A DNA stretch of 64,000 nucleotides from an uncultured Bacilli bacterium (GCA_934141575.1 CAKPCJ010000003.1:1-64000), one strand, 5' to 3'. Positions 1-11,557 are shown, numbered from the stretch's first letter. Program-made: numbers and translations. The notes: generated from the letters alone by a model not told the origin.

Positions 1-2158
<2,158 letters not shown>

Positions 2159-2180
2159 AAATCATCAACTCCTTTTCTAA

Positions 2181-2225
2181 CAAAAAATGTGTCAAAAGTA
2201 TTATAGTGACTAATACTGCTGACAC
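2181..2225 (-). terminator. hairpin plus U-run ahead of the recombinase (terminator or attenuator)
   Basis: A 37-nt inverted repeat spans 2189-2225: outer arms GTGTCA/TGACAC, two mismatches, inner arms AGTATTA/TAATACT and a 7-nt loop. On the minus strand it is followed by ATTTTTTG. It sits between a promoter at 2319-2346 and the recombinase start at 2158, and so could terminate or attenuate recombinase transcription. Confidence 0.6.
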
Positions 2226-2275
2226 CCTTTAAAATCTAGTTTAGAATAATGTTTGCTAATAAATACGAATCTCAT
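2210..2275 (-). CDS. possible 21-aa leader peptide ahead of the recombinase
   Basis: This small ORF (starts MRFVFISKHY, ends KGCQQY) has an AGGGGG ribosome site at 2285-2290, 9 nt before the ATG. Its stop codon falls inside the 2189-2225 hairpin, so a translating ribosome would cover part of that hairpin. The arrangement resembles translated leader ORFs that control attenuators. Only the RBS and the position support it; I know of no homologue. Confidence 0.4.
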   Translation of the reverse strand: MRFVFISKHYSKLDFKGCQQY

Positions 2276-2318
2276 ACTATTTAACCCCCTAAATAGACAC
2301 AAGTCTTCTTGGCCGATT

Positions 2319-2346
2319 GTTCTATCACAATTTTAAAAAATGTCAA
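2319..2346 (-). promoter_or_regulatory. promoter for the recombinase leader
   Basis: A perfect -35 TTGACA (2341-2346 on the minus strand) is separated by 16 nt from TAGAAC (2319-2324). It lies at the end of the 91-aa ORF and drives toward the leader ORF, hairpin and recombinase. Confidence 0.5.
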
Positions 2347-2355
2347 ATATGTGGC

Positions 2356-2631
2356 TTAAAAATGGCTTTTAATGTAGGTTTCAAAGTCTTTAAACTTTAT
2401 TTTTTCATCATAATCATTAACAAATATGTCAGCACATTCATCAAACATTAAATAATCAATATTATTGATATTTATGATATGTGGCTTTACATAAGCAATA
2501 TTAGTTTCTTTAATATTTTTAATATTTCCATTTGTAATAATAGGTTTAACACATGCAAATTTACATATCATTTCTACCTTTCGTTTAAGTTCAATACTTA
2601 TTTCTAATTCTTTAGTTTCTATTGTTAACAT
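2356..2631 (-). CDS. hypothetical 91-aa protein of the mobile element
   Basis: This 91-residue protein is acidic and isoleucine/asparagine-rich, with no signal peptide or membrane segment and no domain I recognise. The middle carries KPIITNGNIKN and KPHIININNID, a loose internal repeat of the form KPxIxN. It lies between the recombinase promoter and the tmRNA terminator. It is therefore probably cargo or a regulatory gene of the integrated element. The ribosome site is weak (GAGTGAT). It could be a small DNA-binding or decoy protein, but nothing visible shows it. Confidence 0.45.
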   Translation of the reverse strand: MLTIETKELEISIELKRKVEMICKFACVKPIITNGNIKNIKETNIAYVKPHIININNIDYLMFDECADIFVNDYDEKIKFKDFETYIKSHF

Positions 2632-2660
2632 ATAATCACTCTAACTTTCTTTCTTAAACA

Positions 2661-2686
2661 ACAAAAAAACTAACATTTCTGTTAGT
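2661..2686 (-). terminator. tmRNA terminator
   Basis: Perfect stem ACTAACA/TGTTAGT (2669-2686) with a 4-nt loop, followed on the minus strand by seven T. It lies 47 nt beyond the mature tmRNA 3' end. Confidence 0.8.
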
Positions 2687-2732
2687 AATTTATTACTCCC
2701 GAAACTTCAAAAGTTCGAGTTTCCTATCAATC

Positions 2733-3072
2733 TGGTGGAGCTGAGGGGAATTGAACCCCTGTCCGAAAACAGCAATACATAAACCTCTACAAGTTTAGTC
2801 AATCAATAAATTTATTAATGCCCCATCAATTGACAACTGCTGACATTAACTAGCCTAATCATTCATTATATTTCTCGGCAAAAACATAATATAGTCTACT
2901 AAAATGAGCCCCTTAAATATCCCGTAGACATAGATATTAAAGAAGCGCTACGCCAATAAATTACGCGAAAGCTAATTCGTTTCTGTTTCCAGTTATATTT
3001 AATTTGGATTTACGCATGCCTTACGACTTGCCATCTATGCTTGACCATTTCCGTCGAAACCATATCAGCCCC
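2733..3072 (-). ncRNA. ssrA: transfer-messenger RNA (tmRNA)
   Basis: tmRNA rescues stalled ribosomes together with SmpB. The 5' end GGGGCTG pairs with CAGCTCC before the encoded CCA at 2733, forming the tRNA-like acceptor stem. The 5' domain (GATATGGTTTCGACGG) and the T-arm (GGTTCAATTCCCC) are clear. The tag frame is 2961-2990: after the conserved AAATATAACT it reads GNRNELAFA and stops, so the tag would be (A)GNRNELAFA. The xAFA end resembles mycoplasma tags, not the LAA end of Bacillus. The gene lies directly downstream of smpB and next to a mobile element, fitting the use of tmRNA genes as insertion sites. Confidence 0.97.
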
Positions 3073-3096
3073 ATAAAAGTATTATAACATAATTGT

Positions 3097-3531
3097 TTAA
3101 TACTTATTCATTTTTTTTAATTGTCTATCAAGATCTCTTTTTTTGATAGTTTCTCTCTTATCATAATTGTTCTTACCTCTACCAACACCTAGTAGCACCT
3201 TAGCATAATTGTTCTTGAAATATATTTTAAGTGGAACAAGAGTATAACCATCTAAATCTACATAAGATTTCAATTTATTAATTTCCTTAGAATGAAGTAA
3301 TAACTTCCTAGTTCGAGTTTCTATATGATTAAATCTATTTCCCTCTTCATAACTAGAAATAAACATATTAATAACAAAGACCTCGCCATTTCTAATTATT
3401 CCATAACTATCTTTTATATTACATTTTCCATTTCTAATTGATTTTATCTCAGTACCAGTAAGAACAATACCAGTCTCATATGTTTCTATTATTTCATAAT
3501 CATATCTTGCTTTTCTATTTACTATTTCCAT
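3097..3531 (-). CDS. smpB: SsrA-binding protein SmpB
   Basis: SmpB binds the tRNA-like part of tmRNA and takes it into stalled ribosomes. The 144-aa length is usual. Visible family motifs are RKARYDYEI near the start, [35 protein letters not shown], and [22 protein letters not shown], followed by the basic C-terminal tail that enters the mRNA channel. The start at 3531 has an AGGGG box formed by the stop region of rnr, 8 nt upstream, so it is coupled to rnr. tmRNA follows 24 nt downstream, giving a complete trans-translation module. Confidence 0.97.
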   Translation of the reverse strand: MEIVNRKARYDYEIIETYETGIVLTGTEIKSIRNGKCNIKDSYGIIRNGEVFVINMFISSYEEGNRFNHIETRTRKLLLHSKEINKLKSYVDLDGYTLVPLKIYFKNNYAKVLLGVGRGKNNYDKRETIKKRDLDRQLKKMNKY

Positions 3532-3539
3532 AAAAACCC

Positions 3540-5630
3540 CTAAACTAATATAAAATCTACTTGTCTTTCTTCTTTTGAAGCATTAACAACTTTAACTCTA
3601 ACCTTATCACCTAACTTATATTTAAGCTTCTTTTTCTCACCTTCCAAAGACATAGTACTTTCATTAAAATTGAAAAAATCACCTTTTAAATCTTGAATTC
3701 TAACAAGACCTTCTACCAAATTATCAAGTTCAACAAATATTCCAAAATTAGTAACGCCACTAATAAATCCATCAAATTCTTCACCAATATGATATGTCAT
3801 ATACTCAGCCATTTTCATATCATCAACTTCTCTTTCACACTCTACAGCATTCTGCTCGCAAGAAGAAGTATGTTCACATAAAAACACTAATTTTTCATCC
3901 CAAATATTTATTGTCTTACTATCTATTTTACCTTCAAATAAATATTTTCTAAGAAGGCGATGAACAGTTGTATCAGGATATCTTCTTATTGGAGAAGTAA
4001 AATGAGTATAACACTTACTACCAAGACCAAAGTGTCCTAAATTTTCCTTAGAATAAACGGCCTTTCTCATACATCTAAGAAGTAAATCAGAAAGTACTGG
4101 ATATTCTGGCTTATCTTTTAAAGATAGTAACAAATCCCTAACAGTTTCCGGATGATCAAGTTTTAATTTGCCTTTAACGCTATAACCAAGACCACTAATA
4201 AATCTTAAAAAATCTTGAATTTTCTCTTCCTTAGGTTTTTCATGTATTCTATATATAAAAGGAAGTTCCATATAATATATGTGCGTAGCTACCGTCTCAT
4301 TTGCTTGAATCATAAAATCTTCAATTAATTTTTCTCCAGAGCGTTGAATTCTTTTTTCAATTCGTATAGGTTTCTTTTCTTCATCTACAATAATCTTAGG
4401 TTCAGATGAGTCAAATTCAATATATCCTCTACTTTCTTTATACTTTCTAAGTATTTTAGCTAATTTATTCATTAATTTTAAATCATCTGCAAAATCTTCA
4501 TATCCATCAGGCACTACATCATTTTCAATAATAGAATTAACAGCAGAATAAGTCATTTTTTTTCGGCTTCTAATTACACTTTCAAATATTTCATAGTTAA
4601 CTGTATGTCCATTAGAATCAATTTCCATAACACATGACATAGCAAGCCTATCTTCACCCTCATTCAAAGAACAAATTCCATTAGACAATTCATGTGGTAG
4701 CATTGGAATTACACTATCAACTAAATACACACTTGTACCTCTTTCACAAGCTTCCTGGTCAATGGGAGTATTCTCTTTAACATAATAACTAACATCTGCT
4801 ATGTGAACACCTAATTCATAATTACCATTTTCTAATTGTTTAATAGATACTGCATCATCAATATCCTTTGTATCAGCACCATCTATTGTAAAAATAACTT
4901 GATCTCTTAAATCTCTTCTTCCAGCAAGTTCATTTTCTAAAACAGATGAAGGAATATCCTTCAATTGTTCAATTACCTCTTCAGGAAAAACAGGATTAAT
5001 TCCATACTTATAAGCAACTGATAAAATATCTATACCTGGATCATCCTTATGACCTATTATCTTAATTACTTTACCTTTATACTTATTTTTATCAATCTGC
5101 TTAATAGTCTTAACAACAACTTTATGACCATCAACTGCATTCATACTATCAGACTTATCTATTTCTATGTATATCTTTACTTTAGAATCATCCAATTTAA
5201 GTCTTCCTCTACCCTTTTTTACAGAAACATATTCGCCGACAAATTCTTTTAATTCACGTTTAACTATACGAACTACTCTTCCTTCAGTTTTACCCTTATA
5301 TAAAATTGGTTCAACAATAACTGTATCTCCATCTATCGCACCATTCATATTGGAAAAGTCAATATATATATCATCATCAAGCATAAAAGCTTCTAAAAAG
5401 CCATACCCTTTCTTAGTTACGTGTAAAACACCTCTTTGCAAATGGCACTTTTCAAACAGCATATATTTATTCTTATTACTTCTATACAAAGTAAAGTCAG
5501 ATTCTAACTCATTTAGCACATTCATTAATTCTTTTACTTCGCTAGAATTAGAAATACTTAAACTATTTGAAATTTCTTCAACTGTTAAAGCGTCATTACT
5601 AGACAACAACTGTAATACTCTATCTTTCAT
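3540..5630 (-). CDS. rnr: ribonuclease R
   Basis: RNase R is a 3'-5' exoribonuclease that degrades structured RNA, including mRNA released by trans-translation. The 696-aa protein has an N-terminal winged-helix segment, cold-shock/OB domains, and a central RNB domain with the catalytic acidic cluster ([15 protein letters not shown], near residue 260). A C-terminal S1 domain begins near residue 620 ([20 protein letters not shown]). I chose the ATG at 5630 over one 11 codons upstream because it has a GGGTGAT box at good spacing and the protein then begins MKDRVLQLL like its relatives. It sits between secG and smpB, the usual order in Bacillota. Confidence 0.96.
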   Translation of the reverse strand: MKDRVLQLLSSNDALTVEEISNSLSISNSSEVKELMNVLNELESDFTLYRSNKNKYMLFEKCHLQRGVLHVTKKGYGFLEAFMLDDDIYIDFSNMNGAIDGDTVIVEPILYKGKTEGRVVRIVKRELKEFVGEYVSVKKGRGRLKLDDSKVKIYIEIDKSDSMNAVDGHKVVVKTIKQIDKNKYKGKVIKIIGHKDDPGIDILSVAYKYGINPVFPEEVIEQLKDIPSSVLENELAGRRDLRDQVIFTIDGADTKDIDDAVSIKQLENGNYELGVHIADVSYYVKENTPIDQEACERGTSVYLVDSVIPMLPHELSNGICSLNEGEDRLAMSCVMEIDSNGHTVNYEIFESVIRSRKKMTYSAVNSIIENDVVPDGYEDFADDLKLMNKLAKILRKYKESRGYIEFDSSEPKIIVDEEKKPIRIEKRIQRSGEKLIEDFMIQANETVATHIYYMELPFIYRIHEKPKEEKIQDFLRFISGLGYSVKGKLKLDHPETVRDLLLSLKDKPEYPVLSDLLLRCMRKAVYSKENLGHFGLGSKCYTHFTSPIRRYPDTTVHRLLRKYLFEGKIDSKTINIWDEKLVFLCEHTSSCEQNAVECEREVDDMKMAEYMTYHIGEEFDGFISGVTNFGIFVELDNLVEGLVRIQDLKGDFFNFNESTMSLEGEKKKLKYKLGDKVRVKVVNASKEERQVDFILV

Positions 5631-5661
5631 CTTATCACCCATTCTAGATATATTATAAAAC

Positions 5662-5690
5662 AAAAAAGACTTAATATTAAGTCTTTTTTA
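5662..5690. terminator. bidirectional-type terminator between secG and rnr
   Basis: A perfect palindrome (AAGACTTAAT/ATTAAGTCTT) is flanked by A and T runs on both sides. On the minus strand it would end part of the secG transcripts before rnr. Confidence 0.6.
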
Positions 5691-5702
5691 TATAAGTTTA
5701 CA

Positions 5703-5909
5703 CTATCTAATAAGAAAACTTACAATTATGAAGGCAAATCCTAAGCCATAAGTCAAACGAGTGATAAAAAGTTCTCCACCACGTTCTTTTCTATTTGAAA
5801 ACAAATCTGAATTTCCACCCATTAATGCCCCTGTACTTTCAGCCTTACCACTTTGAAGTAAAACGATAACTATAAGTAAAACAGATATAACTATTAATAA
5901 TGTTTTCAT
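5703..5909 (-). CDS. secG: preprotein translocase subunit SecG
   Basis: SecG is a small accessory subunit of the SecYEG membrane channel that aids SecA-driven export. The 68-aa protein has the two expected membrane segments (residues about 3-20 and 48-67). Between them lies the conserved loop SGKAESTGALMGGNSDLFSNRKERGGE, of which GALMGG and RGGE are the family signature. The ATG at 5909 has an AAGGATG box. It precedes rnr-smpB-ssrA, as in many Bacillota. Confidence 0.95.
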   Translation of the reverse strand: MKTLLIVISVLLIVIVLLQSGKAESTGALMGGNSDLFSNRKERGGELFITRLTYGLGFAFIIVSFLIR

Positions 5910-5988
5910 ACATTCACATCCTTAAAATAACAATAATAGTCTAACATATTAAAAACTTTTTTTCAATAATTATATAATAAAAAAAGAA

Positions 5989-7236
5989 TTAATTATTACT
6001 TAATTCTTCTTCAATTCTCATTAATTGATTATACTTACAAATACGATCTGTTCTAGACATAGAACCAGTTTTAATTTGACCCAAGTTTAATCCAACTGCT
6101 AAATCAGCAATAGTAGTATCCTCAGTTTCACCAGATCTATGTGAAATAACTGTAGAATAGCCATGACTTCTAGCAAGTTCAATTGTTTCTAATGTTTCAG
6201 TAATAGTACCAATTTGATTAACTTTTAATAGTATTGCATTACCTGCATGCTTATCAATTCCCATTTGTAAGCAAGCCTTATTTGTAACAAATAAATCATC
6301 ACCTACTAATTGAATTCTATCACCAATTCTTTCAGTAACTAATCTAAATCCTTCCCAATCATTTTCATCAACTGGATCTTCAATTGAAATAATTGGATAT
6401 TTATTAACTAATTCTTCATAATATTCGATTAATTCTTCAGTAGTCAAGCTTCTACCTTCACCAACTAACTCATATTTACCATTTTTATAGAATTCAGAAG
6501 CAGCAACATCAATAGCCATGCATACATCTTTGCCTGGTTCATAACCTGCTTTTTTAATAGCTTCCATAATAAGTTCAAATCCTTCACTATTTGAATCTAA
6601 ATCTGGTGCAAAACCACCTTCATCACCAACACTAGTAACGAGACCTTTAGATTTCAAAACACTTTTTAAATTATGAAATACTTCTGCTCCTATTCTAACT
6701 CTATCATGAATTGTATCAGCCATTGGAATAATCATATATTCTTGGAAATCAAGCTTATTATCAGCATGTGCTCCACCATTAATAATATTCATCATTGGTC
6801 TTGGTTCAGACATTTCACCGTTTCCAAATTTTTCAGATACATATTTATATAATGGTTTTTTAGCATCAAGGGCACTTGCTCTTAATGCAGCCATAGATAT
6901 ACCTAGTATAGCATTAGCACCAAATTTTGACTTTGTTGGTGTTCCATCTAATTCTATCATAGCGTAATCTAATGCTTTCTGATCAGAGGCATCCATTCCG
7001 ATAACTAAATCTCTCAATGGGCCGTTTACATTAGAAACAGCTTTCAAAACACCTTTGCCCATAAAGCGAGTTCCACCATCTCTAAGTTCCAAAGCTTCTC
7101 TTTCACCAGTAGAAGCACCTGAAGGTACCATTGCTCTTCCTACAATTCCATTTTCTAGAACTACATCTACTTCAACTGTAGGATTTCCTCTAGAGTCTAA
7201 TACTTCTCTACCTTTTACATCTATAATTTTTGACAT
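5989..7236 (-). CDS. eno: enolase (phosphopyruvate hydratase)
   Basis: Enolase converts 2-phosphoglycerate to phosphoenolpyruvate in glycolysis. The 415-aa protein has the N-terminal motif [16 protein letters not shown] and the loop PSGASTG. It also carries INGGAHADN, the metal-binding residues of the barrel ([16 protein letters not shown]), and the signature LLKVNQIGT followed by [11 protein letters not shown] chose the ATG at 7236 because it is preceded by GGGAGATGATATA; the in-frame ATG five codons earlier overlaps that box. It has its own extended -10 promoter (TGTTATACT, 7256-7261) and is divergent from gerQ. Confidence 0.97.
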   Translation of the reverse strand: MSKIIDVKGREVLDSRGNPTVEVDVVLENGIVGRAMVPSGASTGEREALELRDGGTRFMGKGVLKAVSNVNGPLRDLVIGMDASDQKALDYAMIELDGTPTKSKFGANAILGISMAALRASALDAKKPLYKYVSEKFGNGEMSEPRPMMNIINGGAHADNKLDFQEYMIIPMADTIHDRVRIGAEVFHNLKSVLKSKGLVTSVGDEGGFAPDLDSNSEGFELIMEAIKKAGYEPGKDVCMAIDVAASEFYKNGKYELVGEGRSLTTEELIEYYEELVNKYPIISIEDPVDENDWEGFRLVTERIGDRIQLVGDDLFVTNKACLQMGIDKHAGNAILLKVNQIGTITETLETIELARSHGYSTVISHRSGETEDTTIADLAVGLNLGQIKTGSMSRTDRICKYNQLMRIEEELSNN

Positions 7237-7255
7237 TATATCATCTCCCATAAAT

Positions 7256-7264
7256 AGTATAACA
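7256..7264 (-). promoter_or_regulatory. extended -10 promoter of eno
   Basis: TGTTATACT on the minus strand, about 20 nt before the start codon. No good -35 box is seen 17 nt upstream, so it would rely on the extended -10 element. Confidence 0.55.
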
Positions 7265-7364
7265 CTAAAAAATAATTGAGAAAATAGAAAAATATTTTTT
7301 TAGAAAAATAAGAATAAAATTTATTTTTTTTTATATAATTTAATGACAAGAAAGGAATGATAAA

Positions 7365-7769
7365 ATGAACGAAAATTATTTCCCAAACACTTCATTTCCC
7401 GGGAAATATCAAAGCCAAAATAGGCAAAATTCAACAAATTCAAGCATTTCCCAAGAGCCAAATTATTTTTCAAACAACTACAACATCCCTCCTACAAGTG
7501 GAGAAGATATAGATTATGAGCAATCATATATCGAAAATATTTTAAGATTAAATAGAGGAAAACTTGCAAAAATTTACGCTACATTTCCAGACGCAACCGA
7601 ATGGAGAGACAAAGTATTCACAGGAATAATAGAAGCAGCAGGAAGAGATCATTTAGTAATGAGTGATCCACAAACTGGAAAATGGTATCTAATTAAAATG
7701 ATATACTTCGATTACGCAGAATTTGATGAAGCTATAAATTACAATAAAGGAATAATACCAAACACATAA
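7365..7769 (+). CDS. gerQ: GerQ-like spore coat protein
   Basis: GerQ (YwdL) of Bacillus subtilis is a spore coat protein that is crosslinked by transglutaminase and keeps CwlJ in place for germination. This 134-aa protein has a low-complexity Asn/Gln/Ser-rich N-terminus (residues 1-50). The conserved GerQ core follows, with ENILRLNRGK, ATFPDATEWRDKVFTGIIEAAGRDH, and SDPQTGKWYLIKMIYFDYAEF. It is shorter than the Bacillus protein, mainly at the N-terminus. It has a strong AAAGGAA box, stands alone on the plus strand and has its own terminator. If the function is conserved, the organism or its recent ancestors form endospores. Confidence 0.85.
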   Translation: MNENYFPNTSFPGKYQSQNRQNSTNSSISQEPNYFSNNYNIPPTSGEDIDYEQSYIENILRLNRGKLAKIYATFPDATEWRDKVFTGIIEAAGRDHLVMSDPQTGKWYLIKMIYFDYAEFDEAINYNKGIIPNT

Positions 7770-7770
7770 T

Positions 7771-7793
7771 AAGGATTGAAACATCCTTTTTTA
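7771..7793 (+). terminator. gerQ terminator
   Basis: Stem AAGGAT/ATCCTT with a 6-nt loop followed by a T run, directly after the gerQ stop codon. Confidence 0.75.
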
Positions 7794-7827
7794 TTTGCTA
7801 TAATTTTTATATAAGGTAGGTGTAGTC

Positions 7828-8355
7828 ATGGATCTTATAATAATAACATGTATATCTCTAATAGTAATAACGTTAATACTAATTTGGATAATAATAGTAT
7901 ATAATAATTACCAAAAACTAAAATTCAAACTTCAAGAAGCAGAGAACAATATGAACACATTAATAAGGAATGAATTTGATACTCTAAACAACATTGGTAA
8001 CATAATAAAAAATACTTTTAAAGGAGAAGAACCCTTTAAAGAATTATCCGAACTTAAATCAAAAAAACTATCAAGTTTTGAATTAAATAGAAAATTAAAA
8101 GAATACATTGCAGAATTATATAATTATAAAGAAAAATATTCAAAAACATTTAGAGAAAATGATGAATTACAAAAGCTTGTAGAAAATCTCGATGAAACAG
8201 AAGGATATATAGAAGGATGTCAAAACTACTACAATGACACAGTAATAAAATATAATAAAGCTATATCTATATTTCCAAATATGATTATTGCTAAAATAAC
8301 TCGTCAAAAAGAAAAAATGTTATTTGACAAAATAGACGAAGATTTCAAATTATAA
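7828..8355 (+). CDS. LemA family protein
   Basis: This 175-aa protein has one N-terminal membrane helix (residues 2-26) and an alpha-helical remainder predicted to face the cytoplasm or the surface. The C-terminal half carries the LemA pattern: NDELQKLVENLDETEGYIEGCQNYYNDTVIKYNKAISIFPNMIIA contains the diagnostic YYNDTVxxYN followed by FPxxIIA. LemA proteins are widespread membrane-anchored helical bundles of uncertain role. The usual ending GF-x-F after IIA is replaced by a lysine-rich tail. It is on the plus strand after gerQ and shares a terminator with a convergent gene. Confidence 0.75.
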   Translation: MDLIIITCISLIVITLILIWIIIVYNNYQKLKFKLQEAENNMNTLIRNEFDTLNNIGNIIKNTFKGEEPFKELSELKSKKLSSFELNRKLKEYIAELYNYKEKYSKTFRENDELQKLVENLDETEGYIEGCQNYYNDTVIKYNKAISIFPNMIIAKITRQKEKMLFDKIDEDFKL

Positions 8356-8388
8356 AAGACTCTTATTGTTTTTTAACAAGAGTCTTTT
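8354..8388. terminator. bidirectional terminator between convergent genes
   Basis: Long stem AAAAGACTCTT/AAGAGTCTTTT with a 13-nt loop and T runs in both directions. It overlaps the end of the minus-strand gene at 8363. Confidence 0.75.
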
Positions 8389-8833
8389 TTGTTTCACTTT
8401 CTTTATAATTATAAATAGGGAATATCTTCTGACCATCAATTTCAAGTGATTGTCCAATTCCTCGCTTTAATTCAGACATTCCTCTAAACATAGTAGTCAA
8501 GCAAAATCTATCATCAGTAGAAAGATAAGGCAAAACATTAGATAAAGTAGTTAAAGATTTAACAAATAACAAATCTTTCAAATCTGTATACATACGAATT
8601 GATTGACTAATATCATATGTATTTATAGCTCTATATTTTTTAACAGCAGCTTTTACCTTAACTCCACGTTTTATAAATCCATTTTCAGCATAATTACCAA
8701 TTTCCAATTTATTTTCCTTCAAGGTTTCAAATAATGAAGTACAAGAACGTATTTCTTCTTCTTCAATAGAATCATAACAATTCAAATATGATAAAACTAC
8801 TTGATCTTCTGTCATTATATTAAATTTATTCAT
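8363..8833 (-). CDS. unknown protein coupled to the HD-GYP-like gene
   Basis: I do not recognise this 156-aa soluble protein. It begins MNKFNIMTEDQVVLSYLNCYDSIEEEE and has a basic middle (RGVKVKAAVKKYR), a helical region and no membrane segment. The start at 8833 uses a GGAGG box that overlaps the last codons of the upstream gene; the longer in-frame start at 8845 would use that same box as coding sequence. The 5' end thus follows the HD-domain gene by about a dozen nucleotides, which suggests the two products work together. A regulator or partner of the phosphodiesterase-like protein is possible but not shown. Confidence 0.6.
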   Translation of the reverse strand: MNKFNIMTEDQVVLSYLNCYDSIEEEEIRSCTSLFETLKENKLEIGNYAENGFIKRGVKVKAAVKKYRAINTYDISQSIRMYTDLKDLLFVKSLTTLSNVLPYLSTDDRFCLTTMFRGMSELKRGIGQSLEIDGQKIFPIYNYKESETKKTLVKKQ

Positions 8834-8844
8834 AATAACCTCCA

Positions 8845-10233
8845 CTAAGCAATCTTTCTAACATTATTTTCAAGCTCAACACCTGCTAATAAGCTTTGTA
8901 CATATTGAGGATTCATTTTACCAGCCTCAACATCTTTTTTCATTATCTCTACAACTTGTTCATGAGGCATACCCTTTTTATATGGCCTATCAGCACTCAA
9001 TGCATTATATACATCCAAAACATGAAGCATTTCTACTAATCTATCATTTGAATGATCAGAAATCTTACTATCACCATAACCTATATTTGAAATTGTAACT
9101 GAATTACTATCAGTTTTTGAATTTTCAATTTTATTTTTATCATATCCAGCATGATGATTTAAAGCATAACTAAGAATTTCATTAATTGCATCATTATCAA
9201 ATAAAGCAGCATTTTCCATCATAACATGCATATTCATTATAGATCTCTGATCAGCATCAAGACCATTAGTACTAGCCAAAATTCCTTTTGGTATGACTAG
9301 TTTACCAATATCATGCAAAACAACCATTTGTTCCAATCGTTTCTTTTCAGCATCTGATAATTTCTGATCAGGAGAAAGGCCAGAATCTAATGTTGGAATA
9401 ATTTTTTTCATTCCTTGAATATGTTCATATGTAGTTTGATCATAATTCTTATACATGTCTTCAACAGAATTTAAAATATAATCAATAGCTTCATTTGATT
9501 GAAGTTCAAAAGTACCACTCTCAAGTTTTTCTATTTTTCGCTTTTGAATTCGTCTTTGTTTAATAATTTTACTTTCTCCCATAAGAACATCTATTTGAGA
9601 AACTGCATTCATAAAATTCAAATTTTGCATTATCTCTTGTTCAGTAGTAAATCTATCGTAATGAACAGCATCACCCAAACTAAGTGAATCTTCCTGTTTC
9701 GCCTTACCTACTCTTTGAACTGGAATATCATATTTGCATAAAAGTGAAGTAACCTCAGGAGAAAATTTAACATCCGAAGGAGTTATTATAACCTCAGGAA
9801 GTTGCAATAACATCTCATCACGCTTTGATTCATCAACAACAGTATCCAACTCTTGAAGTTTTCCAAGCAACCATTTTTCATCATTAATGGAATACTTATA
9901 CGTATTAAATTTATCAGTTCGTTCAGCCAACAGCTTAACAACATTAGAATAAGTACTATTATCATTAACTCTATTACCAATAGTATCAGATTTTAAAGCT
10001 CTACTATATTGAGAAGAAAAGCCAAAGAAGGCCATACTACAAGCTTGATTAAGTTTATCTATATAAATAGTTGATTTTTCTTCCATTTCATGAGTAGAAT
10101 GATTTTCAAAATACTCTGATTCAATTAATCCAGATATAAGAGTAACCCCTGCAGCTTTTTCACTAGAACCATATAAAAATTGTTGCATACCATTTAATAA
10201 TTCTTCATATTTTTTTTGAGATTCTTCAGCCAT
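8845..10233 (-). CDS. HD-GYP-like domain protein
   Basis: This 462-aa protein has no membrane segment. The N-terminal half (1-230) is unrecognised. The C-terminal half has an HD fold: HDIGKLVIPKGIL near residue 306, an H in NMHVMMENAA, NHHAGYD, then VLDVYNALSADRPYKKGMPHEQV, which is the typical end of HD-GYP domains. Canonical members hydrolyse cyclic dinucleotides. Here the GYP loop is altered (HHAGYDKNK), so activity on c-di-GMP is uncertain and another nucleotide is possible. I chose the start at 10233 because a GGTGATGATT stretch precedes it. It is followed closely by an unknown gene. Confidence 0.7.
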   Translation of the reverse strand: MAEESQKKYEELLNGMQQFLYGSSEKAAGVTLISGLIESEYFENHSTHEMEEKSTIYIDKLNQACSMAFFGFSSQYSRALKSDTIGNRVNDNSTYSNVVKLLAERTDKFNTYKYSINDEKWLLGKLQELDTVVDESKRDEMLLQLPEVIITPSDVKFSPEVTSLLCKYDIPVQRVGKAKQEDSLSLGDAVHYDRFTTEQEIMQNLNFMNAVSQIDVLMGESKIIKQRRIQKRKIEKLESGTFELQSNEAIDYILNSVEDMYKNYDQTTYEHIQGMKKIIPTLDSGLSPDQKLSDAEKKRLEQMVVLHDIGKLVIPKGILASTNGLDADQRSIMNMHVMMENAALFDNDAINEILSYALNHHAGYDKNKIENSKTDSNSVTISNIGYGDSKISDHSNDRLVEMLHVLDVYNALSADRPYKKGMPHEQVVEIMKKDVEAGKMNPQYVQSLLAGVELENNVRKIA

Positions 10234-10310
10234 AATCATCACCAATTATATAATAACCACAAAATATAATATTTAAAATACAATATTTAAAATATATACA
10301 CTATATTTAC

Positions 10311-10338
10311 AAAAAAAATGAGTCTTTCGACTCATCTT
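10311..10338 (-). terminator. tuf terminator
   Basis: Stem ATGAGTC/GACTCAT with a 4-nt GAAA loop and eight T on the minus strand, immediately after the tuf stop. Confidence 0.85.
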
Positions 10339-11523
10339 TTATTGAAGAATTTCAGAAACTACACCAGCACCAACTGTTCTACCACCTTCACGAATTGAGA
10401 AGTTAGTTCCATTTTCGATAGCGATAGGAGCAATTAATTCAACTGTCATAGTTACATTATCTCCTGGCATAACCATTTCAACACCTTGTGGTAATTCAAT
10501 AACACCAGTGATATCTGTTGTTCTGAAGTAGAATTGTGGACGGTAATTTGAGAAGAATGGTGTATGTCTTCCTCCTTCTTCTTTACTTAATACATAAACT
10601 TCAGCCTTGAATTTAACATGTGGTGTAACTGATCCTGGTTTAGCTAATACTTGACCACGTTCAACATCTTCACGAGAAATACCACGTAATAATACACCAG
10701 CATTATCTCCTGCTTCTGCATAATCAAGTTGTTTTCTAAACATTTCAATACCAGTTGCAACAGTTTTCTTAGTTTCTTTAATACCAACGATTTCAACTTC
10801 ATCGTTAAGTTTTAATTGACCTCTTTCAACACGACCAGTAACAACTGTACCACGTCCTGTGATAGTAAATACGTCTTCAATAGACATTAAGAATGGTTTA
10901 TCAGTGTCTCTAACTGGAGTATCAATCCATGTATCAACAGCATCCATTAATTGGTTAATAGATTCAACATATTTTGGATCTCCTTCAAGAGCTTTAAGAG
11001 CAGAACCACGAATTATTGGAGTGTTATCTCCATCGAAATTGTATTCGTTTAATAATTCACGAATTTCCATTTCAACTAAATCAAGTAATTCTGGATCATC
11101 AACCATATCACATTTGTTCATGAATACTACCATTTTAGGTACTCCAACTTGACGTGATAATAAGATATGTTCACGAGTTTGAGCCATTGGTCCATCAGTA
11201 GCAGCAATAACTAGTATTGCACCATCCATTTGAGCAGCACCTGTAATCATGTTTTTAACATAATCAGCATGTCCTGGACAGTCAACGTGTGCATAGTGAC
11301 GTTTCTCTGTTTCATACTCTACGTGAGAAGTATTAATTGTAATACCTCTTTCTCTTTCTTCTGGTGCTTTATCGATAGCAGCATAGTCAGAGAATTCTGC
11401 CATACCTTTGTCATGCATAACTTTAGTAATAGCAGCTGTTAAAGTTGTTTTACCATGGTCAACGTGACCAATTGTACCAATATTAACATGTGGTTTAGAA
11501 CGGTTAAATTTTTCTTTTGCCAT
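10339..11523 (-). CDS. tuf: elongation factor Tu
   Basis: EF-Tu brings aminoacyl-tRNA to the ribosome as a GTP complex. The 394-aa protein has the G motifs [10 protein letters not shown] (residue 19), DCPGHADY and NKCDMVDD, the effector region [15 protein letters not shown], and domains II and III ([20 protein letters not shown]). It ends in [11 protein letters not shown]. The RBS is AAAGGAGG. Unlike many Bacillota, tuf has its own promoter and terminator and is separated from fusA by 73 bp. Confidence 0.98.
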   Translation of the reverse strand: MAKEKFNRSKPHVNIGTIGHVDHGKTTLTAAITKVMHDKGMAEFSDYAAIDKAPEERERGITINTSHVEYETEKRHYAHVDCPGHADYVKNMITGAAQMDGAILVIAATDGPMAQTREHILLSRQVGVPKMVVFMNKCDMVDDPELLDLVEMEIRELLNEYNFDGDNTPIIRGSALKALEGDPKYVESINQLMDAVDTWIDTPVRDTDKPFLMSIEDVFTITGRGTVVTGRVERGQLKLNDEVEIVGIKETKKTVATGIEMFRKQLDYAEAGDNAGVLLRGISREDVERGQVLAKPGSVTPHVKFKAEVYVLSKEEGGRHTPFFSNYRPQFYFRTTDITGVIELPQGVEMVMPGDNVTMTVELIAPIAIENGTNFSIREGGRTVGAGVVSEILQ

Positions 11524-11557
11524 TTTATAATTTCCTCCTTTAATTTAATACATATAT

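Noticed and set aside
2700..2725. tRNA-like T-arm (AAGTTCGAGTTTCC)
   Set aside because: No acceptor, D or anticodon arm fits around it; it is just a short palindromic stretch after the tmRNA.
5167..5658. 163-aa plus-strand ORF
   Set aside because: It is antisense to the 5' part of rnr, has biased low-complexity content and no ribosome site.
10246..10310. Repeated TTTTAAATATT motifs upstream of the HD-GYP-like gene
   Set aside because: Two or three imperfect copies in very AT-rich DNA are expected by chance, and I could not define a promoter there.
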